From positions 99,384-163,383 of the forward strand of contig JAMLIS010000007.1 of NCBI GenBank assembly GCA_023954015.1: a stretch of 64,000 nt of DNA, read 5' to 3'. This document shows, piece after piece, positions 9,322 through 18,053 of the stretch. The notes beneath the pieces were generated by a model. The model was given only the letters and a program-made list of their open reading frames with translations. It made no database searches and had not been told where the DNA came from. Source of the stretch: Burkholderiaceae bacterium. GTDB taxonomy: Bacteria > Pseudomonadota > Gammaproteobacteria > Burkholderiales > Burkholderiaceae_E. The translations under genes were made by a program, and so were the position numbers. The first letter of the stretch is position 1. Each line of letters opens with the position of its first letter.

Positions 9322-10456
9322 AGCCGACTCCGATCAACCAGCTCGTATCGGTGGCGCGCCTGCCCGCGGTGGGCTCGCCTTCCCAGTCGAGGTTCAGTTG
9401 CAGCGACGCGGTCAGCCCCGAGACGAAGGGCAACCGGATGCCGGTGCGGCTGCGCACGGTGACCTGCGCAGCGTCGTCCAGGTTCCAGAAGCCGGTCTGA
9501 TCGTGAAAGAGCTCCGCAGCGAACCAGTCGATGTGCCGGGTCAGGTTCACGCCCCAGCCGAAGGCCGGATAACTCTCGTCGGGACCGACGAAGCGGCGCA
9601 GATCGATTACGTCGAATCCGGCGCGCAGCGACAATTGCGTGCGCTCGGTCTGCAGCAGCTGCGTGCCGAGGCCCCCGCCCAGTGCGCTGCGCAGGTCGAC
9701 GTCGCGAAAGCGGTCCTCCTCGAACGACGTGCGCAGATAGGCGAAGCGGGCGCTGCCCGACAGAAAGCGGTCGTAGTTGCCCGAGAGCAGCCAGTTCGAC
9801 GAAACGAGATTGCCCGAGTCGCTCTCGCGTCGCGCCTTCAGCCCGAGCGAATAGCGCCAGTCGCGCGCCCGCGTGTGAAAGTCCGATTCCAGATACAGGC
9901 GCTCGCCGCGGCTGTTGCCCTGCAGGACGGCCCCCGAGAGCGTCACCCGTCCGTCGCGCGAGACGCCCTCGCCGCTTTCCTCGGGTTTCGGATTGATGTA
10001 GCGGATCGATCGCGACGCAACGTCGAGCGACGCCGGCTCCGGTCGATCGGCTCGAGGCGCCTGCTCGCCCTGCTCCGGCGACGGACCGAAGACTTCCTCG
10101 GCCGGAACCGGCCGGAACATCATCCGGCCGGGGTCGCCGGGCGAAATCACCGCCCACTCGGTGTGATCGGTGCGGTCGCGCAGTACGACGACCGGCTTGT
10201 CGGTCTGGACGGCGCGGATCTCGAAACGCCGGATCTTCATCTCTCCCGCCCACGTAGTCTCCAGCGTGAGCGAATCGGGCGACAGATGGAGAATCCGGCC
10301 GGTGAGCCGATCGCCGTTGTGCAGGAGCACGGTGTCGGCGCCGGCCGCGCCCGGCGCGAGGCCGCCGAAGGCCACCGCGAGTGCGCAGAGCCCGTGCGCG
10401 CTGGCAAGGCGGCCGACGCCTCGCGACAGGCGGCGCAGGAATCCCGAAGACGGCAT
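9311..10456 (-). CDS. DUF481 outer-membrane beta-barrel protein
   Basis: The 381-residue product has a cleavable signal peptide (hydrophobic core LCALAVAFGGLAPG, cleavage likely before ADTVLL). A small N-terminal beta domain follows (LLHNGDRLTGRILHLSPDSL), resembling sequences that precede DUF481. The C-terminal 240 residues alternate polar and hydrophobic as in a barrel, with repeats such as GERLYLESDFHTRARDWRYS and LSLRAGFDVIDLRRF, ending in an aromatic Trp as outer-membrane barrels do. ATG at 10456 gives a proper signal peptide; longer in-frame starts would not. It is the first gene of a three-gene minus-strand operon. Function is unknown. Confidence 0.8.
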   Translation of the reverse strand: MPSSGFLRRLSRGVGRLASAHGLCALAVAFGGLAPGAAGADTVLLHNGDRLTGRILHLSPDSLTLETTWAGEMKIRRFEIRAVQTDKPVVVLRDRTDHTEWAVISPGDPGRMMFRPVPAEEVFGPSPEQGEQAPRADRPEPASLDVASRSIRYINPKPEESGEGVSRDGRVTLSGAVLQGNSRGERLYLESDFHTRARDWRYSLGLKARRESDSGNLVSSNWLLSGNYDRFLSGSARFAYLRTSFEEDRFRDVDLRSALGGGLGTQLLQTERTQLSLRAGFDVIDLRRFVGPDESYPAFGWGVNLTRHIDWFAAELFHDQTGFWNLDDAAQVTVRSRTGIRLPFVSGLTASLQLNLDWEGEPTAGRRATDTSWLIGVGYAW

Positions 10457-10779
10457 GCAGGGCGTTATAGACGATCGACCGGGGCGAAGCAAACCAGCCG
10501 TACCGCACGCGTACTTCTCGCGTATAATCAATCGTTTATCTTTCCCGCCATCGAAACCGGCTTCGTGCCGCAGCCGATGCGGGACGGCGGAATCGCCCGC
10601 CTCGCTCGCGCGACGCATGCGGCGCGCCCAGGCAGCCTCTCCCCACGGCGCCCGTGCGTTTTTCCGACGCCGTGGCCGGCACGCGAATTGCCGGACCTCC
10701 GGTGTCCGGAAGCCGGCTCGTCGCCGATCCGACAACCGGTCGGGGAGGCACCGCCGAGCGCCAGACACAGGAGCCCGAG
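10457..10779. other. divergent intergenic region between the DUF481 gene and infA
   Basis: This 323-base region separates divergent genes. The AT-rich core near 10515-10545 contains TATAAT at 10523-10528, a plausible plus-strand -10 box for infA about 250 bases upstream of its start, but no good -35 is visible at the right distance. Reading frames across the rest have no recognisable protein. No RNA gene is evident. Confidence 0.4.
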
Positions 10780-11001
10780 ATGGCCAAGGAAGAACTGATC
10801 GAAATGGAAGGCGTAGTCGCCGAGGTGCTGCCCGATACCCGCTATCGGGTAACGCTGAACAACGGCGTGGAGGTCTCGGCCTATGCGGCCGGCAAGATGA
10901 AGAAGCACCGCATCCGCGTGCTGCCCGGCGACCGGGTCACGATGGAACTGTCGCCGTACGACCTGACGAAAGGCCGCATCCGCTTCCGCCACAAGGACTG
11001 A
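10780..11001 (+). CDS. infA: translation initiation factor IF-1
   Basis: IF-1 binds the ribosomal A site during 30S initiation. The 73-residue protein is an OB-fold: [20 protein letters not shown] at the start, then the core pattern [16 protein letters not shown] and [12 protein letters not shown] at the end, matching IF-1 along its whole length. ATG at 10780 is preceded by a purine-rich GGAGCCCGAG. It lies alone, convergent with pilU, rather than in a ribosomal protein operon. Confidence 0.97.
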   Translation: MAKEELIEMEGVVAEVLPDTRYRVTLNNGVEVSAYAAGKMKKHRIRVLPGDRVTMELSPYDLTKGRIRFRHKD

Positions 11002-11042
11002 GAACGTGTGAACCAATCGTCCGTGCCCGTCTCGCGGCGGGG

Positions 11043-12176
11043 TCAGACGATGCCCAGGTGCTCCGTGCTGCGCGTCAGGTCGCGCTCCGAGCGCTTGCTG
11101 TTCAACTTGATGTTCAGCCGCAGATCGTTCACCGAATCGGCATTGCGCAGCGCATCGTCGTAGCTGATCCGCCCCTGCTCGAACAGGTCGAACAGGGCCT
11201 GGTCGAAGGTCTGCATCCCGAGTTCGCGGCTCTTCTTCATGATCTCCTTGATGCCGCCGACGTCGCCCTTGTAGATCAGGTCGGCGATGAGCGGGGAGTT
11301 CAGCAGGATCTCCACGGCCGGCACGCGCCCCTTGCCGGCGAGCGACGGGATCAGTCGCTGCGAGACGATCGCCTTCAGGTTCAGCGAGAGATCCATCAGC
11401 AATTGCGCCCGTCGTTCCTCCGGGAAGAAATTGATGATCCGGTCGAGCGCCTGGTTCGAGCTGTTGGAATGCAGCGTCGCCAGGCACAGGTGCCCGGTTT
11501 CGGAGAAGGCGACCGCGTGCTCCATCGTCTCGCGGTCGCGGATCTCCCCGATCATGATGACGTCGGGCGCCTGCCGCAGCGTGTTCTTCAGCGCGATCTC
11601 CCAGCTCTCGGTGTCGACGCCGACCTCCCGATGGGTGACGATGCAGTTGCGATGCGGATGGACGAACTCGACCGGGTCTTCGATCGTCACGATGTGACCG
11701 TGCGACATCTCGTTGCGATGCCCGATCAGCGCCGCGAGCGTGTTCGACTTGCCCGAGCCGGTGGCGCCGACGACGATCGTCAGGCCGCGCTTGGTCAGCG
11801 CGAGTTCCTTCAGCACCGGCGGCAGCTGCAGCTGCTCGAAGGTGGGGATCTCGGTGTTGATCGTCCGCAGCACGATGCCGACTCGGTTCTGCTGCATGAA
11901 CGCGTTCACGCGGAAGCGCCCGATGCCCGCCGGGCTGATCGCGAAGTTGACTTCCTTGTGCGCCTCGAACTCGGCGGCCTGCTTGTCGTTCATCACCGCA
12001 CGCGCCAGCTCCATCGTGTGCTGCGGCGTGAGCGCCGTGCTGGACACCGGCTGGACCCGACCGTCGATCTTGAACGCCGGCGGGAAATCGGCAGTGAGGA
12101 ACAGGTCCGAGCCGTTGCGAGCGAGCATCAACGCAAGGAGATCGTGCAGGAATTTGGCGGCTTGTTCGCGTTCCAT
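11043..12176 (-). CDS. pilU: type IV pilus retraction ATPase PilU
   Basis: Cytoplasmic hexameric ATPase assisting PilT in pilus retraction and twitching motility. The 377 residues contain the N-terminal PAS-like region (NGSDLFLTADFPPAFKIDG), Walker A GATGSGKSN, the Asp box TIEDPVEFVH, Walker B DVIMIGEIRDRET and the His box HLCLATLHSNSSNQALDR. It is longer than PilT, with a C-terminal tail beyond the MKKSRELGMQTFDQAL block, which marks it as PilU. It sits 21 bases downstream of pilT on the same strand, the usual pilTU arrangement. Confidence 0.95.
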   Translation of the reverse strand: MEREQAAKFLHDLLALMLARNGSDLFLTADFPPAFKIDGRVQPVSSTALTPQHTMELARAVMNDKQAAEFEAHKEVNFAISPAGIGRFRVNAFMQQNRVGIVLRTINTEIPTFEQLQLPPVLKELALTKRGLTIVVGATGSGKSNTLAALIGHRNEMSHGHIVTIEDPVEFVHPHRNCIVTHREVGVDTESWEIALKNTLRQAPDVIMIGEIRDRETMEHAVAFSETGHLCLATLHSNSSNQALDRIINFFPEERRAQLLMDLSLNLKAIVSQRLIPSLAGKGRVPAVEILLNSPLIADLIYKGDVGGIKEIMKKSRELGMQTFDQALFDLFEQGRISYDDALRNADSVNDLRLNIKLNSKRSERDLTRSTEHLGIV

Positions 12177-12197
12177 GGAGGGACCTCGTGTTCTGCG

Positions 12198-13241
12198 TCA
12201 GCCCGGAAAGTTGTCTTTCACCGTTGCGACGGCTCGGGCTTCGGACATCGAGATCGTGTTGCGCCGAACGAGGTCGGCCAGGCACTGGTCGAGCGTCTGC
12301 ATTCCCAGCGAGCCGCCCGTCTGGATCGCCGAGTTCATCTGCGCGACCTTCGCCTCGCGGATCAGGTTTCGGATCGCCGGCGTGCCGATCATGATCTCGT
12401 GCGCCGCCACGCGTCCGTTGCCGTCCTTCGTCTTGAGCAACGACTGCGAAATCACCGCGCGCAGCGATTCCGAGAGCATCGAACGCACCATGTCCTTCTC
12501 GGCCGCGGGAAAGACGTCGATCACGCGGTCGATCGTCTTCGCCGCCGACGAGGTGTGCAGCGTGCCGAACACGAGGTGACCCGTCTCGGCCGCGGTGAGC
12601 GCGAGCCGGATCGTCTCGAGATCGCGCAACTCGCCGACGAGGATGATGTCGGGATCCTCGCGCAGCGCCGATCGCAGCGCGTTGTTGAACGACAGCGTCA
12701 TCGGCCCGACCTCGCGCTGGTTGATCAGGCAGCGCTTCGATTCGTGGACGAATTCGATCGGATCCTCGACGGTGAGGATGTGGCCGTAGATGTTCTCGTT
12801 GATGTGATTGATCATCGCCGCGAGCGTCGTCGACTTGCCCGAGCCCGTCGGTCCGGTCACGAGCACCAGGCCGCGCGGCGTCATCGCGATCTCGGTGAAG
12901 ATCTTCGGCGTGTTCAGGTCCTCGAGCGTCAGGATCTTCGACGGAATCGTCCGCATCACGGCGCCCGCCCCGCGCTGCTGCACGAAGGCGTTCACGCGGA
13001 AGCGCGCCAGCCCCGGAATCGCGAAGGAGAAGTCGCACTCGAGGTTCTCCTCGTACTCCTTGCGCTGCGAGTCGTTCATGATGTCGTAGATCATGCCGTG
13101 GACGTCCTTGTGCTCCATCGGCGGCAGATTGATGCGGCGCACGTCGCCGTGCACCCGGATCATCGGCGGCAGGCCGGACGACAAGTGCAGGTCGGACGCC
13201 TTGTTCTTGACGGCGAAGGCGAGCAGTTCGGCAATGTCCAT
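12198..13241 (-). CDS. pilT: type IV pilus twitching motility protein PilT
   Basis: The main pilus-retraction ATPase, acting at the cytoplasmic base of the type IV pilus. The 347-residue protein begins MDIAELLAFAVKNKASDLHL as PilT does. Walker A is GPTGSGKST, the Asp box is LTVEDPIEFVHESKR, Walker B is DIILVGELRDLET, and the His box is GHLVFGTLHTSSAAKT. The C-terminus has LGMQTLDQCLADLV. It is first in a pilT-pilU pair. Upstream, between pilT and the divergent YggS-type gene, is a three-copy 10-bp repeat that may touch its promoter. Confidence 0.96.
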   Translation of the reverse strand: MDIAELLAFAVKNKASDLHLSSGLPPMIRVHGDVRRINLPPMEHKDVHGMIYDIMNDSQRKEYEENLECDFSFAIPGLARFRVNAFVQQRGAGAVMRTIPSKILTLEDLNTPKIFTEIAMTPRGLVLVTGPTGSGKSTTLAAMINHINENIYGHILTVEDPIEFVHESKRCLINQREVGPMTLSFNNALRSALREDPDIILVGELRDLETIRLALTAAETGHLVFGTLHTSSAAKTIDRVIDVFPAAEKDMVRSMLSESLRAVISQSLLKTKDGNGRVAAHEIMIGTPAIRNLIREAKVAQMNSAIQTGGSLGMQTLDQCLADLVRRNTISMSEARAVATVKDNFPG

Positions 13242-13270
13242 CGGGTTCCCTCGCGCGCGGCGACCGTCGC

Positions 13271-13300
13271 GCTGTTATCCGCTGTTATCCGCTGTTATCT
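13271..13300. repeat. three tandem copies of a 10-bp unit upstream of pilT
   Basis: GCTGTTATCC is present three times head to tail; the last copy ends in T. It lies in the 128-base divergent gap between pilT (start 13241) and the YggS-type gene (start 13370). The one-helical-turn period would place the copies on the same DNA face, as in an operator, though replication slippage is an equally simple explanation. Confidence 0.8.
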
Positions 13301-13369
13301 TTCCCAACCGATCTTCACGAACACGACCGCCGCGGGCCAGTCCCCGAAGCCCGGACGGACCACCGGACG

Positions 13370-14215
13370 ATGAACGGCGACCACCCGTTGCGGCAAAACT
13401 ACGAGCGTGTCCGCGCACGCATCCAGCGCGCCTGCGCGGCCGCAGGCCGGCCTGTCCAGTCGGTGCAACTGCTTGCGGTCAGCAAGACCTTTCCCGCCGC
13501 CGACGTCCTGGCGCTCGCAGCCCTGGGGCAGCGTGCTTTCGGCGAGAACTACGTGCAAGAAGCGGTGGACAAGATCGCCGCGTGCCGCGACGAGCGGTCA
13601 GCGACGAGCGAACCGTCGCTCTCGCCGCCCGGACCGCAGCCCCGGGCGCCGCTCACGCAGCCCGAGCGGCAGTCGCGGCCGCCGCTCTGCTGGCACTTCA
13701 TCGGCCCGATCCAGTCGAACAAGACGCGCCCGATCGCCGAGCACTTCGACTGGGTCCACTCGATCGACCGCGAGAAGACCGCGCGGCGACTGGCCGAGCA
13801 GCGGCCACCGCCATTCGCACCGCTGCAGGCCTGCATCCAGGTCAACGTGTCGGGCGAGGCAACGAAGAGCGGCGTAGCACCGGACGACGCGCTTGCGCTC
13901 GTGCGCGCCTGCTGCGCGCTCCCCGCGCTGCGGGTGCGCGGACTCACCGCCATTCCCGAGCCGACCGACGACGTCGCGCTGCAGCGCAGCCGCTTTGCCG
14001 GCCTGCGCCAGCTGCACGAACGCATCCGCGCCGCGATCGACCCGGAATCGGCCGGCGGCTTCGATACGCTGTCGATGGGAATGTCGGCCGACCTGGAGTC
14101 GGCGATCGCCGAAGGCGCGACGATCGTCAGGATCGGTACGGCACTGTTCGGCAACCGGCCCGCGAGGACGCGGGCCTCCCCGGAGTCCGGGACCTCCCCC
14201 GAGGCGGGGATCTAG
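13370..14215 (+). CDS. YggS-family pyridoxal-phosphate homeostasis protein
   Basis: PLP-binding protein (PLPBP/YggS/ProY) that buffers vitamin B6 and affects amino-acid pools. The PLP lysine is Lys39 in LLAVSKTFPA. Other family motifs are FGENYVQEA, WHFIGPIQSNKTR, IQVNVSGEATKSG, GLTAIPE, LSMGMSADLESAI and IRIGTALFG. At 281 residues it is about 45 longer than usual. Part of this comes from a Pro/Ser/Arg-rich insertion at about residues 74-106, just before the WHFIG strand, and part from a C-terminal tail. It is divergent from pilT, a frequent neighbour in proteobacteria. Confidence 0.93.
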   Translation: MNGDHPLRQNYERVRARIQRACAAAGRPVQSVQLLAVSKTFPAADVLALAALGQRAFGENYVQEAVDKIAACRDERSATSEPSLSPPGPQPRAPLTQPERQSRPPLCWHFIGPIQSNKTRPIAEHFDWVHSIDREKTARRLAEQRPPPFAPLQACIQVNVSGEATKSGVAPDDALALVRACCALPALRVRGLTAIPEPTDDVALQRSRFAGLRQLHERIRAAIDPESAGGFDTLSMGMSADLESAIAEGATIVRIGTALFGNRPARTRASPESGTSPEAGI

Positions 14216-14227
14216 ACGCGGACTCCC

Positions 14228-14494
14228 TCAGGAGCCCATCGCCTTCACGGCGGCGGACAGGCGGCTCTTGTACCGCGCAGCCGCGTTCTTGTGGATGATC
14301 TTCTTGTCGGCAATGCGATCGATCACGCCTTGCGCCGATTGCAGCGTGCCGCGCGCGACCTGCGCGTCGCCGGCGGCGATCGCCTTGCGCACGGACTTGA
14401 TCGCGGTGCGCAGGCGCGAGCGCAAGCTGGAGTTGTGCAGGTTGCGCTGGACGGCCTGACGAGCCCGCTTGCGCGCAGATGCAATGTTCGCCAT
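14228..14494 (-). CDS. rpsT: 30S ribosomal protein S20
   Basis: Primary 16S rRNA-binding protein of the small subunit. The 88-residue, Ala/Arg/Lys-rich helical protein begins [20 protein letters not shown] and ends in [18 protein letters not shown], the S20 pattern over the full length. It is a single-gene unit, divergent from murJ (137 bases apart) and convergent with the YggS-type gene; rpsT next to murJ (mviN) is a common proteobacterial arrangement. Confidence 0.97.
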   Translation of the reverse strand: MANIASARKRARQAVQRNLHNSSLRSRLRTAIKSVRKAIAAGDAQVARGTLQSAQGVIDRIADKKIIHKNAAARYKSRLSAAVKAMGS

Positions 14495-14630
14495 GAGAGA
14501 ATCTCGCTCGATTTGCGATCCGGCCGCCAGCGGCGCCGCGCCCGGAAAAATTCAGGAAAGCCTTGAATCATAACCGACTTTGCGGCCGTGCGGCAAGGCA
14601 CTGCCTGCCCCGGCTCGCGAGGCGCTGTCG

Positions 14631-16223
14631 ATGAGCCTGGCGAAAGCGGCCGCCACCGTCAGCGGCCTGACGCTGCTGTCGCGCGTCACCGGACTGGCGC
14701 GCGAGAACATCACTGCAGCCATTTTCGGCGCAACCGGCTTCACCGACGCGTTCTTCGTCGCGTTCCGGCTGCCGAACCTGCTGCGGCGCCTGTTCGCCGA
14801 GGGCGCGTTCTCGCAGGCTTTCGTGCCGATCCTCGCCGAAGCGCGCGAGCAGTCCGAGCGAGACCATCCCGCCGACGCGGAGGCCGCCGCCCGGGCGACG
14901 CACCTCGTCGTCGATCGGGTCGCCACGGTGCTGTTCTGGGCGCTGCTCGCCGTCTCGGTCCTCGGCATCGTCGGCGCGCCGTTCCTGGTCACCGTCGTCG
15001 CCGCCGGTCTGCAGTCGCGGCCCGAGGTGTTCGACGCCGCGATCGTCATGACGCGATGGATGTTCCCGTACATCGTGTTCGTGTCGCTGGTCTCGCTCGC
15101 GGCCGGCATCCTGAACACGTGGCGCCGCTTCGCGGTGCCCGCGTTCACGCCGGTGCTGTTGAACCTCGCTTTCATCGCGGCGGCGATCGGCCTGGCCGAC
15201 CGCTTCGATCCGCCGGTGTACGCACTGGCCGCCGGAGTCGTGCTCGGCGGCATCGCGCAACTCGCGCTGCAGGTGCCCGCACTGCGACGCATCGGGATGC
15301 TTCCCCGCATCGGTTTCGGACTGCGCGCGGCACTCGCCGACGATCACACGCGTCGCATCGTCTCGTTGATGGCGCCGGCGGCGCTCGCCGTTTCGGTCGC
15401 GCAGATCAGCCTGCTGATCAACACGCACATCGCATCGCGACTCGCCGAGGGCAGCGTCTCGTGGATCTCGTACGCCGACCGGCTGATGGAGTTCCCCACT
15501 GCGCTGCTCGGCGTCGCGCTCGGGACGGTGCTGCTGCCCACGTTGTCGCGGGCACGCGCCGCCGGCCGCGACGACGACTATCGCGCGCTGCTCGACTGGG
15601 GGCTGCGCCTGAGCGTCGTGCTCGCGGTGCCGTGCATGGTGGGATTGGCCGCGCTCGCCGAACCGCTGACGGCGCTGCTGTTCCACTATGGACGCTTCGA
15701 TGCGCACGACGTCGAGATGACGCGCCTGGCGGTCACCGGCTACTCCGTGGGAATCGTCGGGCTGGTCGCGATCAAGGTACTGGCGCCAGGCTTCTACGCG
15801 AAGCAGGACGTCCGCACGCCGGTGCGCATCGCCCTCTTCGTGCTCGTCGTCACGCAGGCGATGAACCTCGTCACCGTCCCGTGGTTGCAGCACGCCGGCC
15901 TCACGGTGTCGATTTCGCTCGGCGCGCTCGCCAACGCGGCGATGCTGCTCGCCGGCCTGTACCGGCGCGGTTCGTGGAGACCGTCGCCGGGGTGGTCGAA
16001 GTTCCTGCTGCAGACCGCGCTGGCGGCAGTGGCGCTCGCCGCTGCGCTGCGCTACGGCGTCGAGCGCTTCGACTGGATCGCGCTGCGCGCTTCGCCGGCG
16101 CTGCGCATCGGCCTCGTTCTCGGCTTCGTCGCGGGCGGCGCCGCGCTGTACGCGCTCGCGCTGCTGGCGCTCGGCATGCGTCCGCTGCACTTGATGCGCA
16201 CCGGCGTGCGAGGTGCGACGTGA
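14631..16223 (+). CDS. murJ: lipid II flippase MurJ
   Basis: Inner-membrane flippase that moves lipid II to the periplasmic face for peptidoglycan synthesis. The 530-residue protein has about 14 hydrophobic segments and the N-terminal signature SLAKAAATVSGLTLLSRVTG, followed by GLARENITAAIFGAT and FRLPNLLRRLFAEGAFSQAF, all hallmarks of MurJ/MviN. PAALAVSVAQISLLINTHIA and SWISYADRLMEFPTALLGVA in the middle are also conserved. ATG at 14631 matches family N-termini; a longer in-frame start is poorly conserved. proC follows 37 bases downstream. Confidence 0.95.
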   Translation: MSLAKAAATVSGLTLLSRVTGLARENITAAIFGATGFTDAFFVAFRLPNLLRRLFAEGAFSQAFVPILAEAREQSERDHPADAEAAARATHLVVDRVATVLFWALLAVSVLGIVGAPFLVTVVAAGLQSRPEVFDAAIVMTRWMFPYIVFVSLVSLAAGILNTWRRFAVPAFTPVLLNLAFIAAAIGLADRFDPPVYALAAGVVLGGIAQLALQVPALRRIGMLPRIGFGLRAALADDHTRRIVSLMAPAALAVSVAQISLLINTHIASRLAEGSVSWISYADRLMEFPTALLGVALGTVLLPTLSRARAAGRDDDYRALLDWGLRLSVVLAVPCMVGLAALAEPLTALLFHYGRFDAHDVEMTRLAVTGYSVGIVGLVAIKVLAPGFYAKQDVRTPVRIALFVLVVTQAMNLVTVPWLQHAGLTVSISLGALANAAMLLAGLYRRGSWRPSPGWSKFLLQTALAAVALAAALRYGVERFDWIALRASPALRIGLVLGFVAGGAALYALALLALGMRPLHLMRTGVRGAT

Positions 16224-16260
16224 GAACGGGCAGCGCCGACCCCTTTCGCGGAGTCCGTCC

Positions 16261-17073
16261 ATGAAGATCGCATTCATCGGAGGCGGCAACATGGCCGCCG
16301 CCCTGATCGGCGGCCTCGTCGCCCGGGGCGTCGCCTCCTCGTCGTTCGTCGTCGTCGAGCCGGCGGCGCTGCAGCGCGAAACGCTGCGCGAGCGCTTCGG
16401 GGTCGTCGCGATCGAATCCGCCGACCTCGACGCCTTGCAAGGCAGCGCGCTGTGCGTGCTCGCCGTGAAGCCGCAGCAGATGCGTGCGGCGATCGAAGGC
16501 CTCGGAGCCGCGCTCTCGCAGGCGCTCGTCGTCAGCATCGCCGCCGGCATCCGAAGCGGCGACGTCTCGCGCTGGCTCGACGGGCATCGGCGGATCGTCC
16601 GCGCGATGCCGAACACGCCCGCGCTGATCGGGCGAGGCGTCACCGGCCTGTTCGCGGTGAGCGGCCTGGCGGAAGTCGACCGCGATCTCGCCGCGCGCAC
16701 GCTGACGGCCGTCGGCGAAGTCGTCTGGGTCGACGCCGAGTCCGCGCTCGATGCGGTCACCGCGGTCAGCGGAAGCGGTCCCGCCTACGTGTTCCTGATG
16801 ATGGAAGCGATGCAGCAGGCGGCGTGCACGCTCGGCCTGGACGAGCGCCAGGCTCGCGTGCTGGTGCTGAACACCTTCGCCGGCGCCGCCGAACTGGCCC
16901 TTCGCAGCGACGAGCCGATCGCGCTGCTGCGCGAGCGCGTCACCTCGAAGGGCGGCACGACCGCCGCAGCGCTCGACGTGTTCGAGGCAAGCCCGCTGCG
17001 CGCGATCTTCGTCGATGCGTTGTGCGCCGCACAGCGCAGGGGCGCGCAGCTGGGCGAGGAGTTCGGCAAGTAA
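16261..17073 (+). CDS. proC: pyrroline-5-carboxylate reductase
   Basis: Last step of proline synthesis, NAD(P)H-dependent reduction of pyrroline-5-carboxylate. The 270 residues start with the dinucleotide-binding MKIAFIGGGNMAAALIGGL. They contain LAVKPQQM, RIVRAMPNTPALIGRG and the catalytic-domain signature DAVTAVSGSGPAYVFLMMEA, plus VTSKGGTTAAAL. Start ATG at 16261 is exact for the family. In many betaproteobacteria proC follows a YggS gene and precedes ubiA; here murJ and rpsT are inserted but ubiA still follows convergently. Confidence 0.96.
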   Translation: MKIAFIGGGNMAAALIGGLVARGVASSSFVVVEPAALQRETLRERFGVVAIESADLDALQGSALCVLAVKPQQMRAAIEGLGAALSQALVVSIAAGIRSGDVSRWLDGHRRIVRAMPNTPALIGRGVTGLFAVSGLAEVDRDLAARTLTAVGEVVWVDAESALDAVTAVSGSGPAYVFLMMEAMQQAACTLGLDERQARVLVLNTFAGAAELALRSDEPIALLRERVTSKGGTTAAALDVFEASPLRAIFVDALCAAQRRGAQLGEEFGK

Positions 17074-17150
17074 GGGGCCGCACAAGGAGCCGCACAAGGA
17101 GCCGCAGGGAGCCGCACAAGGAGCCGCAGGGAGCCGCACCAGGAGCCGCG
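17074..17150. repeat. short tandem repeat between proC and ubiA
   Basis: Directly after the proC stop, seven units of GGAGCCGC followed by ACAA, AG or ACCA lie head to tail (12- and 10-base units alternating). They fill most of the 92-base gap between the convergent proC and ubiA. It looks like a minisatellite produced by slippage and is expected to vary between strains. Confidence 0.85.
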
Positions 17151-17165
17151 CGCGAAGACTGATTC

Positions 17166-18053
17166 CTACAGAACCGCCCCGGCGATGCCCAGGAACACGA
17201 CGGCGCCGAACCAGTTGTTGTGATTGAACGCGCGGAAGCAACCGGCGCGGCTGCGATCGCGGATCATCGTGTAGTGCCAGCCGGCGATCGCGACCGCGCC
17301 GGCCAGGCCGGCGTAATAGGGTGCGCCCAGCTGCTCGATGCGGCCGACCTGCGCGAGCAGCGCGATCGTCGTCGCGTAGCAGAGCATCACCATCGCCACG
17401 TCGAAGCGCCCGAAGGTGATGGCCGCGGTGCGGATGCCGATCTTCAGATCGTCTTCGCGGTCGACCATCGCGTATTCGGTATCGTAGGCCAGCGCCCAGA
17501 ACACGTTCGCCGCGAGCATCCACCCCGCCGTCGGCGGCAGCGTGCCCAGCACCGCGGCGAATCCCATCGGGATCCCGAAGCCGAATGCGACTCCCAGATA
17601 CGCCTGCGGAAGGGCCAGGAAACGCTTGGTGAACGGGTAGCTCGCTGCCAGGAACGCCGCGACCGCGGCGAGCGCCCACACCAGCGGAGGAAAGGGCAGC
17701 ACCAGCAGCAACGCGACCAGCGACAATGTCGCGAAGACGGCGACCGCCTCCCACGGGTGCAGCGCGCCGGTGGCCAGGGGCCGGTCGCGCGTGCGCTCGA
17801 CGTGGCCGTCGAAGCCGCGATCGGCCCAGTCGTTGATCGCGCAACCCGCCGAGCGCATCAGCAGCGTGCCGACGGCGAACGCGAAGATCTCGTAGTTGCC
17901 CGGCCAACCATGCGCAGCGACGAACAGCGCCCACAGCGTCGGCCACAGCAGCAGCAGCGTGCCGATCGGCCGATGCAGCCGCGCGAGTCGTCCGTACAGC
18001 CGCAGCCGATCGAGTGCGGCGGGCGGCGGGGCAAGCGGGCCCGAGGCACTCAT
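17166..18053 (-). CDS. ubiA: 4-hydroxybenzoate octaprenyltransferase
   Basis: Integral membrane enzyme that prenylates 4-hydroxybenzoate in ubiquinone synthesis. The 295-residue protein has the two Asp-rich motifs of the family: NDWADRGFDGHVERTRDRP near residues 84-102 and YDTEYAMVDREDDLKIG near 190. The start GRLARLHRPIGTLLLLWPTL is diagnostic, as is the closing AFNHNNWFGAVVFLGI. Its ATG overlaps the stop of the upstream helix-hairpin-helix gene by 4 bases, giving the order rfaE1 - HhH - ubiA. ubiG, later in the pathway, is at 34.1 kb. Confidence 0.96.
   Translation of the reverse strand: MSASGPLAPPPAALDRLRLYGRLARLHRPIGTLLLLWPTLWALFVAAHGWPGNYEIFAFAVGTLLMRSAGCAINDWADRGFDGHVERTRDRPLATGALHPWEAVAVFATLSLVALLLVLPFPPLVWALAAVAAFLAASYPFTKRFLALPQAYLGVAFGFGIPMGFAAVLGTLPPTAGWMLAANVFWALAYDTEYAMVDREDDLKIGIRTAAITFGRFDVAMVMLCYATTIALLAQVGRIEQLGAPYYAGLAGAVAIAGWHYTMIRDRSRAGCFRAFNHNNWFGAVVFLGIAGAVL

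Noticed and set aside
10170..13373. 1067-codon plus-strand frame over pilU and pilT
   Set aside because: Antisense to two clear ATPase genes and crosses infA in another frame.
17074..17150. Tandem repeat as a CRISPR array
   Set aside because: Units are 10-12 bases with no spacers and no cas genes nearby.
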